Under the pieces are notes generated by a model. That model did not search any database, was not told the DNA's origin, and saw only the letters and a list, made by a program, of their open reading frames with translations. Shown one piece after another: positions 54,658 through 61,044 of a stretch of 64,000 nt of DNA (positions are counted from its first letter, which is position 1; each line of letters starts with the position of its first letter). A program made the position numbers and the translations under genes. This stretch comes from M3007 sp044230315 (lineage in GTDB: Bacteria > Bacteroidota > Bacteroidia > Chitinophagales > Saprospiraceae). Where the stretch lies: assembly GCA_044230315.1 (NCBI GenBank), contig JBGARJ010000010.1, forward strand, positions 62,001 through 126,000, read 5' to 3'.

Positions 54658-54772
54658 TGTACCGCTAAAGGAATAAGTACGCGATTTCAGCCCAGTTATG
54701 CTTTCATCGGTACTCAACCGCCAACAACTTCTTACATTTGGGAGCGCAAAACAAAATGCGACCTTACCATTA

Positions 54773-56353
54773 ATGAAGCGCCACTTCTGCCAAAATCTGA
54801 TCTTTTTGCTGTTGCCCGCCAGCATGCCGGCTCAAAACGGAGCGCCGGTAACGGAGCATTTTACCGCTGCCGTCGATTGGCCCTCCAATACTCTCACCCT
54901 GCATTATGATGTATCCGATCCGGAAAACGACCCCTTGGAGGTTTCGGTGGAGTTTTCCAATACCGGTGGGAAGACCTATGATCTGACCAGCCAGGTACCG
55001 GTGTCGGGCGATGTAGGCTTTCCCGTTCTGCCCGGAAACGGCCGTACGATCAGCTGCGACGTTAGCGCCCTCATCAATATGGGCGCTGCCTTTACCGTGC
55101 GGTTGGTGGTCGACGACCGACAGCCGTTTGACTTGCAAATGCTCGTCAATCAGGTCGACAGCAATCGCCTGCGGTCCGATCTGATCTTCGTTCAAGGCAT
55201 CCGCCACCGCAGCGCCGGCGCTGCGCACCTGGCCGAAGTTCAGGATTCGTTGATGCACTTGTTTCAAGCCGGCGGGCTTTTTACCGATCAGCAAGCGTTC
55301 GCGTACAACGGCGGTTATACCGGTCGCAACTTGCTCGGCACAGCGCCCGGGATGGCTTCGGCCGATTCCGTGGTCGTGGTAGACGCCCATTACGATACTG
55401 TTGTCAATGCCCCGGGCGCCGACGACAACGGCAGTGGAACCGCAGGGGTAATGGAAGTGGCCCGGTTACTGAGCCGGTATCCGAGCCGGAAAACGCTGCG
55501 TTATATAGGTTTTGACCTGGAGGAAGACGGCCTGGTTGGAAGCATTAAATACGTTTCGAGCGGCATCCCAGCCAATGAAGTGATAGCCGGTGTTTTTAAT
55601 TTTGAAATGATCGGGTATTATTCAGAGATGCCCAATTCCCAGGTTTTGCCCCCCGGGTTCAACCTGATCTTCCCGGGACCTTCGGCTGAAGTGGCGGCCA
55701 ACCAATACCGCGGCGATTTCATCACCAATGTTGGCACCGAAGCGTTTTCCTCCTTGGCTGATTTGTTCAAGGCCAGTGCGGCGACTTACGTGCCTGACCT
55801 GAAAGTTATCACGGTCATCGAGCCGGCGGGTTTTCAGGTGCTGGATTTACGCCGGAGCGATCACGCGCCGTTTTGGGTGGCGGGCAAGCCGGCGCTTATG
55901 TTGACCGATGGCTCCGAATACCGGAATACCTGTTATCATAAACCCTGTGATACCCTGGAGAACAGACTCAACTTTACGTTCATGTCGCGTGTCGTGAAAG
56001 CCACCCTGGCTGCGGCAGCCCAGTTGGCTGGCCTGCAACACGGCGACTGGGCGGTAGCCTCCTTTGATGGGTTGGTGCCCGTCCGAAATCCTTTGGCGGA
56101 TTGCCCCATATCCATCGTTACTTCGCCGGCGGCGGGGCGACATATCGGTATCCGCTTTGGCGGGTGCCCGTTGACCGACCTGACCCTGGAACTGTATCAA
56201 CTCAACGGACAACTGTGCCAGCTGGAACGGCTGGCCGTTTCCCCGGATCCGGGATGGTATGAAATGGAAATGCCGCAACACATGAGCGGAGTCTGTTTGC
56301 TCCGGATAACTGCGGCACAAGGAAGCCGTACTTTTAAAATTGTGTGCCCGTAA
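54773..56353 (+). CDS. Secreted M28-family peptidase
   Basis: A 526-residue exported peptidase from ATG 54773 (MKRHFCQNLIFLLLPASMPAQ). The frame upstream to 54698 is rejected. Residues about 20-130 form an Ig-like pro-domain. The M28 catalytic core (about 165-430) has VVVVDAHYDTV (zinc His, Asp), GADDNGSGTAGVMEVARLL (bridging Asp), FDLEEDGLVGS (catalytic Glu, zinc Glu), and RRSDHAPFWVAGKPALMLTDG with the last His. The C-terminal 80 residues (LELYQLNGQLCQ ... GVCLLRITAAQGSRTFKIV) look like a T9SS type A sorting domain, although weaker than the others. Aminopeptidase activity is likely. Confidence 0.92.
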   Translation: MKRHFCQNLIFLLLPASMPAQNGAPVTEHFTAAVDWPSNTLTLHYDVSDPENDPLEVSVEFSNTGGKTYDLTSQVPVSGDVGFPVLPGNGRTISCDVSALINMGAAFTVRLVVDDRQPFDLQMLVNQVDSNRLRSDLIFVQGIRHRSAGAAHLAEVQDSLMHLFQAGGLFTDQQAFAYNGGYTGRNLLGTAPGMASADSVVVVDAHYDTVVNAPGADDNGSGTAGVMEVARLLSRYPSRKTLRYIGFDLEEDGLVGSIKYVSSGIPANEVIAGVFNFEMIGYYSEMPNSQVLPPGFNLIFPGPSAEVAANQYRGDFITNVGTEAFSSLADLFKASAATYVPDLKVITVIEPAGFQVLDLRRSDHAPFWVAGKPALMLTDGSEYRNTCYHKPCDTLENRLNFTFMSRVVKATLAAAAQLAGLQHGDWAVASFDGLVPVRNPLADCPISIVTSPAAGRHIGIRFGGCPLTDLTLELYQLNGQLCQLERLAVSPDPGWYEMEMPQHMSGVCLLRITAAQGSRTFKIVCP

Positions 56354-56389
56354 TTGGTGAACGTACCACCTCCCGGCTGCTTTAGTGTT

Positions 56390-56397
56390 TCTATATT
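56390..56397 (+). promoter_or_regulatory. -7 box immediately before ribF
   Basis: A perfect TAnnTTTG box (TATATTTG) ends 9 bp before ATG 56407. If it is used, the mRNA would be leaderless or nearly so. No -33 element with normal spacing is clear. Confidence 0.4.
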
Positions 56398-56406
56398 TGC
56401 CCTGAA

Positions 56407-58458
56407 ATGCGGATTTTTACTGATTTGCAACATTTGCCGTCGTTCCAGAATACAGTGCTGACGATTGGATCATTCGACGGTGTGCATACCGGCCATCGCC
56501 GGATATTAGAACAAGTTCAAACACTTGCCCGCGCGCACAGTAGTGAAAGTGTTGTCCTCACCTTTGAACCACATCCGCGTACGGTGCTTCAACCGGATGA
56601 CCCTTCTTTCAAACTCATTTCGACTTCGGCGGAAAAAATTGCCTTGCTGCAACAATGCGGGGTAGACAACGTGGTGCTGGCGCCGTTCACGCCTGATTTT
56701 GCCCGTCAAACGGCACAGGAGTATGTAGAGGATTTCCTCATTCGCCATTTCCATCCCAAGTTTATCGTGATCGGATACGACCACCGCTTTGGCGCCGACC
56801 GGCAGGGAAATATCGATTTTCTGAAAAAATACGAAGCCGACGGCGCGTTTTTGTTGGTTGAAATCCCGGCACAACAAGTCGATGAAATCGCCGTCAGTTC
56901 CTCCAAGATCCGCAAAGCACTCGACGCCACCGAAGTTGCGTATGCCAACCGCCTGCTTGGCCACCCGTACTTGTTCTCCGGCCTGGTGATGGAAGGCAAC
57001 AAAATAGGCCGTACGCTCGGGTACCCCACTGCCAATATTCAAATTGCCGACCGGTACAAACTCGTCCTACCCCAAGGTATTTATGCTGCCCGGGTGCGGG
57101 TATTACCGCCTGCGGATACAGGCGCTGCCCGGGCCCCGGCCCTGCTGGATGCCTGCGCGGAGATGTATCACGGGATGCTCTATATCGGTCACCGTCCGTC
57201 TATCGCCGGCGCAAACGGCAAATCGATCGAAGTCAACCTGCTCGATTTTGACGGCGATCTTTATGGCCGCGAACTGACGGTGGAAGTGCTGGATTACATT
57301 CGGCCGGATAAAAAACTGGACGGACTGGACGCCCTGAAAACCCAAATAGCGGCCGACAAAAAAGCGATATTGGAACGCCTTACGGCACTTGATCCCGATT
57401 TTGTACCGGGCCCGCAGCCAAAAACGATGCCGGGCGCACCGGCCGTAGTCATCCTCAATTACAATACCCGCCGGCATCTGGAAGCATTTTTGCCTTCGGT
57501 GGTGCAATGCAGCCCCGGCGCCAGGGTCATTGTCGCCGACAATGGATCCCCCGACGATTCTGTGGCTTTTGTACGGCAGCATTATCCGATGGTGGAATTG
57601 TTGGACCTCAAGCAAAACTATGGTTTTGCGCAAGGCTACAACCAGGCACTTCAGCGGGTGCAAGGCGGCATTTATATCATTCTGAACTCCGATGTGGAAG
57701 TAACCCCCGGTTGGATGGACCCAGTGCTGAATGCCATGCAGGCAAACCCCCATATGGCTATTGCACAGCCGAAGATATTGGCCTGGAACGATAAAAACCG
57801 TTTTGAGTACGCGGGAGCGGCCGGCGGGTGGATCGACTTCCTGGGTTATCCGTTTTGCCGGGGCCGGATTTTTAGCCACAACGAAGTGGACAACGGACAA
57901 TACAATGTTGCCCAGGCCTGTTTCTGGGCAGCTGGCGCCGCTTTTTTTGTCCGCGCCGATGTGTATCACAAGTTTGGCGGATTTGACGGAGATTATTTTG
58001 CGCACAACGAGGAGATTGATTTGTGTTGGCGGTTGAAACGGGCCGGTTACCAGGTGTGGTGCATTCCGGAGTCGGTTGTGTACCACTTGGGTGGCGGCAC
58101 ACTGGAATATGAAAACCCCCGAAAAGTGTTCCTCAATTTCCGGAACAGCCTGTTCACCTTGCTGAAAAATGAGTCGTGGGCAAAACTGCTCTGGCTGCTA
58201 CCGGCGCGATTGGTGCTCGATGGCGTGGCAGGTGTTCGTTTTGCCCTCAAGGGACAGTTTAGTGCCATCCTGGCTATTATTCGGGCGCATTTTTCCTTTT
58301 ATAAAAATATACGGAAGACGCTGCACAAGCGCAGGGTAGCCGCAGCCATCGTCGAAAAAGAACGTATTGGTCCGGCCGACCGAAAAGGCGTTTATCCCGG
58401 CAGTATCGTTTTTGCGCATTACATCCGCCGGATCAAACAATTTAGCCAATTGTGGTGA
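56407..58458 (+). CDS. ribF: Fusion: bifunctional riboflavin kinase/FAD synthetase (RibF) plus glycosyltransferase family 2
   Basis: A 683-residue protein. Residues 1-about 185 are the FAD synthetase (nucleotidyltransferase) part: TIGSFDGVHTGHRRIL, VVLTFEPHPRTVL, VIGYDHRFGADRQGN and VSSSKIRKAL. Residues about 190-325 are the riboflavin kinase part: GNKIGRTLGYPTANIQI, VLPQGIYAARV and LYGRELTVEVLDYIRPDKK. Residues about 342-683 are a GT2 transferase: VVILNYNTRRHLEAFLPSV, VIVADNGSPDDSV, ILNSDVEVTPGWMDPV, then GGFDGDYFAHNEEIDLCWRLK. RibF alone is normally about 310 residues. No stop separates the parts. An internal ATG (57427, residue 341) could start the transferase alone. A cytosolic flavin enzyme joined to a sugar transferase is unexpected. 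Confidence 0.92.
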   Translation: MRIFTDLQHLPSFQNTVLTIGSFDGVHTGHRRILEQVQTLARAHSSESVVLTFEPHPRTVLQPDDPSFKLISTSAEKIALLQQCGVDNVVLAPFTPDFARQTAQEYVEDFLIRHFHPKFIVIGYDHRFGADRQGNIDFLKKYEADGAFLLVEIPAQQVDEIAVSSSKIRKALDATEVAYANRLLGHPYLFSGLVMEGNKIGRTLGYPTANIQIADRYKLVLPQGIYAARVRVLPPADTGAARAPALLDACAEMYHGMLYIGHRPSIAGANGKSIEVNLLDFDGDLYGRELTVEVLDYIRPDKKLDGLDALKTQIAADKKAILERLTALDPDFVPGPQPKTMPGAPAVVILNYNTRRHLEAFLPSVVQCSPGARVIVADNGSPDDSVAFVRQHYPMVELLDLKQNYGFAQGYNQALQRVQGGIYIILNSDVEVTPGWMDPVLNAMQANPHMAIAQPKILAWNDKNRFEYAGAAGGWIDFLGYPFCRGRIFSHNEVDNGQYNVAQACFWAAGAAFFVRADVYHKFGGFDGDYFAHNEEIDLCWRLKRAGYQVWCIPESVVYHLGGGTLEYENPRKVFLNFRNSLFTLLKNESWAKLLWLLPARLVLDGVAGVRFALKGQFSAILAIIRAHFSFYKNIRKTLHKRRVAAAIVEKERIGPADRKGVYPGSIVFAHYIRRIKQFSQLW

Positions 58459-59219
58459 AGGCTGTCTGCGACAACCATACAAACAAAACAATTATCGCCG
58501 TGCTATACGAATTGCTGTATGAAGACGACCACTTGATTGTGGTTAACAAACCCGCGGGGCTGCTGACCATCCCCGACCGATTTGGCAATAAAGACAGCCT
58601 GCAAGGCGCGTTGGAACGCCAATTCGACAAGGTACTCGTCGTGCACCGGCTCGATCGCGAGACCAGCGGGGTGTTGTGTTTTGCCCGGACGGAAGCCGCG
58701 CACCGGCACCTTTCCATGCAGTTTGAGCACCATACCGTAGACAAGTATTACCATGTGTTGGTCGAGGGTATTGTTCACCATGAAGAAGGCGAAATCGATA
58801 AACCGATTGGTGAACACCCCACGATCTCCGGAAAGATGGCAATTGTTGCGCATGGCAAACCCTCGCTCACGTTTTATCGGGTTTTGGAACGGTTCAAGCG
58901 GTTTACCTTGTTGGAAGCCCTGCTTAAAACCGGCCGTACCCACCAGGTGCGGGTACATTTTCAAAATATGGGCTATCCCCTGGCAGTCGACCCCTTGTAT
59001 GGGCGCCGCGCCTCGTTTTTCCTGTCGGAAATAAAGGGCAAGGCGTATAAATCCGGCAAATTCAGCGGCGATGAACGCCCCCTGATGGATCGCACCAGCC
59101 TGCACGCCTCACGCTTGCGCATCGACCACCCTGTAAGCGGCGAGCGGATGGAATTCAAAGTGCCGCTTCCGAAAGACTTTCATGCTGTGTTAAATCAGTT
59201 GCAGAAATGGGGAAAATAA
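58452..59219 (+). CDS. RluA-family pseudouridine synthase
   Basis: A 255-residue synthase that isomerises uridines in rRNA or tRNA. The catalytic motif is VVHRLDRETSGVLCFAR with Asp68. Other motifs: YEDDHLIVVNKPAGLLTI at the start, KYYHVLVEGIV, and LLEALLKTGRTHQVRVHFQNMGYPLAVDPLYG. There is no S4 domain. The longest frame starts with GTG 58452, overlapping the RibF-GT2 stop by 7 bp. A second GTG at 58500 fits the domain start better, so the first 16 residues may not be translated. The overlap suggests co-translation with the fusion gene. Confidence 0.93.
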   Translation: MVKAVCDNHTNKTIIAVLYELLYEDDHLIVVNKPAGLLTIPDRFGNKDSLQGALERQFDKVLVVHRLDRETSGVLCFARTEAAHRHLSMQFEHHTVDKYYHVLVEGIVHHEEGEIDKPIGEHPTISGKMAIVAHGKPSLTFYRVLERFKRFTLLEALLKTGRTHQVRVHFQNMGYPLAVDPLYGRRASFFLSEIKGKAYKSGKFSGDERPLMDRTSLHASRLRIDHPVSGERMEFKVPLPKDFHAVLNQLQKWGK

Positions 59220-59916
59220 CACACTGAGCGGCAGGTGTAAAAAAGATCTGCCCGAGGGAGAATACTGCTTTTTGCGGAAGATAAAAATCACCCAGATGCG
59301 CCTGCTCGCGAAGCGGACCTGCCGGCCCGAGATCCATTCCGTTGAGCCACGCCTTATTATCTTTCAGCAACCATATGCGCAGCGGGTTGGCCATAAAATG
59401 TTGGCCGTTGGAAGCGTACCCGGTTAAATTCACTTTTCCTAGGCCGAATGCACTGCCTGCTACCGTACTTATGAGCTTAAGCATAAACGCGTTTTTCCAG
59501 GTCGGGGCTGGCAATAAAGCGCATATGGCATTCATCGCACGGGTAAGCAGGGTGGCCTGTGGCCGGATTTCCCAAACGAGGCCTGCCTCTTGTACGGCTA
59601 TCCGCAACCGATCGGGCGTTTGCCAATGCAAATCAATTGGGGTCATCACCGAACGGTGTACATCCTGGCCGAAATAGCGGCTGCAGGAAAGCTCCGGCCG
59701 GCTGGTGGAATAAAAAGTCCATAAACCCGCCGGGTCACGGTGCCATACGGCAGTATAACCCGGGCCGATCGAAGAAGCCGGGAAACGTCGCAAGGCCAGT
59801 ACATGGCCCGACGAGAAGGGAGCGCCCATAATCCCGTATCCCTTGAACCGTTCCCGGGTACCCTGCGGCAAAACGGGCTGTTGCTCAAAGGCAGTTATCT
59901 GTGTGTGCGGTTTCAT
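59155..59916 (-). CDS. Protein of unknown function, 253 residues
   Basis: A 253-residue protein from the ATG complementary to 59914-59916. It has no signal peptide. Notable segments are GTRERFKGYGIMGAPFSSGH, GYTAVWHRDPAGLWTFYST, SCSRYFGQDVHRSVMTPIDLHW, and a possible amphipathic or weakly hydrophobic middle (AMNAICALLPAPTWKNAFML). The abundance of aromatic residues suggests a beta-rich ligand-binding fold, possibly acetoacetate decarboxylase-like or lipocalin-like, but I do not recognise it. The 3' end overlaps the convergent RluA gene by 65 bp. If the last 20 residues are real, both genes share that stretch on opposite strands. Confidence 0.6.
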   Translation of the reverse strand: MKPHTQITAFEQQPVLPQGTRERFKGYGIMGAPFSSGHVLALRRFPASSIGPGYTAVWHRDPAGLWTFYSTSRPELSCSRYFGQDVHRSVMTPIDLHWQTPDRLRIAVQEAGLVWEIRPQATLLTRAMNAICALLPAPTWKNAFMLKLISTVAGSAFGLGKVNLTGYASNGQHFMANPLRIWLLKDNKAWLNGMDLGPAGPLREQAHLGDFYLPQKAVFSLGQIFFTPAAQCVIFPISATDLTQHESLSEAAL

Positions 59917-59934
59917 TTGATTTGCAGTTAAAAC

Positions 59935-59960
59935 GGCTGCGCCGGCGTTCCGGCGCAGCC
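59935..59960 (-). terminator. Intrinsic terminator after the MddA-like gene
   Basis: GGCTGCGCCGG (59935-59945) pairs perfectly with CCGGCGCAGCC (59950-59960), loop CGTT. On the minus strand it is followed by GTTTTAAC. It is 20 bp beyond the stop at 59981. Confidence 0.8.
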
Positions 59961-59980
59961 ATCTGTTTCACGGATAAGGA

Positions 59981-60751
59981 TTATTTCTGTTCACTAACAT
60001 TGTACTGCACAGCAGTGCTTGGTTTCTTTTTGCCTAATGGCAGGATCATCGGAACGCGGCTCCGATAATCGCGGTAAAGTTGCCCGAAATGGCCGACCAG
60101 GTCGCGCTCTTCCAATTGAATGGCCGTCAGGATATAGCCGGTGGTGGCAAGAGCGAACAGCAGGTGGGTGACCGTCATAACTGGCGTCGACCAAAAGGCG
60201 ATCAAAAAACCCAGGTAGAGTGGGTGCCGCACGATTTTGTACAAAAACGGCGTCCGGAAAGGCAGATGGGTGTAGGGCTTCCCCTGAAAATGCAGCCACA
60301 CTTGCCGCAAGCCAAACAAGTCGAAGTGGTTAATGAGGAAGGTTGCCAGGAACACAATGGCCCAGCCGATCAGATAGCATACGAGCAAAATAGCCCTGGC
60401 CGTTTCATTTTCGATGCTCCAAACCACGCCGCCCATCGGCTGCCAAAACCCCATCATAAACATCAGGATCACACTGGCAAACAGCACGAAGGTGCTTCGT
60501 TCGATCGGCGCCGGCACAAATTGGGTCCACCAGCGTTTGAATGCCGGCCGGGCCATAATACTGTGTTGCACGGCGAACAGCAACAGGAAAGCGGTGTTGG
60601 TCAGGATCGCCTGCCATAAGGGTACTTCCGGAATACCGTCGATGCTTTTCGGGACCAGCAGGTTGCCGACAAAACCGATGGCGTACAGTATGGTGCCGAA
60701 AAACGCAAGGTAGGACACGACCCCATACAACAGAAACAACGTCTTTTTCAT
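59981..60751 (-). CDS. mddA: Methanethiol S-methyltransferase-like protein (MddA)
   Basis: A 256-residue membrane protein with about six TM helices, starting at the ATG complementary to 60749-60751 (MKKTLFLLYGV); the longer frame is rejected. It matches MddA at many points: LFAVQHSIMARPAFKRWW, VPAPIERSTFVLFAS, NHFDLFGLRQVWLHF, RTPFLYKIVRHPLYLGF and AIQLEERDLVGHFGQLYRDY with the isoprenylcysteine-methyltransferase-type end YRSRVPM. The enzyme methylates methanethiol with SAM to form dimethyl sulfide. Isoprenylcysteine-type methyltransferases are the nearest alternative, but LFGLRQVW favours MddA. A methanethiol source such as methionine gamma-lyase is not in the window. Confidence 0.85.
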   Translation of the reverse strand: MKKTLFLLYGVVSYLAFFGTILYAIGFVGNLLVPKSIDGIPEVPLWQAILTNTAFLLLFAVQHSIMARPAFKRWWTQFVPAPIERSTFVLFASVILMFMMGFWQPMGGVVWSIENETARAILLVCYLIGWAIVFLATFLINHFDLFGLRQVWLHFQGKPYTHLPFRTPFLYKIVRHPLYLGFLIAFWSTPVMTVTHLLFALATTGYILTAIQLEERDLVGHFGQLYRDYRSRVPMILPLGKKKPSTAVQYNVSEQK

Positions 60752-61044
60752 AAGGATTTGTGTTTGAAAACTGTGGTGAATGTGTTGCTTCAATAGCGAG
60801 CAACGAATTGATGCTGCAAGGTTCGGCCGGCGCTGCAGTACTTCAAGCAGGATATGATCCGATGGCTGCTCCTGGTGCGCCAACGGGTTGATTTACTGAT
60901 TGAGGTATTTCGGAAGACGGGGAGGGCATCGAGCAGATGGCCTACTCAAGAAAGCGTATGATCTGCGCAGGGAAATGGGCCAAACAAGCAGCGCAACCGG
61001 CAATTTTGCCCGGAATTACCTACTTTGCTGCCCTGCTCCTGATC

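Noticed and set aside
57103..58086. A 327-codon minus-strand frame
   Set aside because: Antisense to the RibF-GT2 fusion gene.
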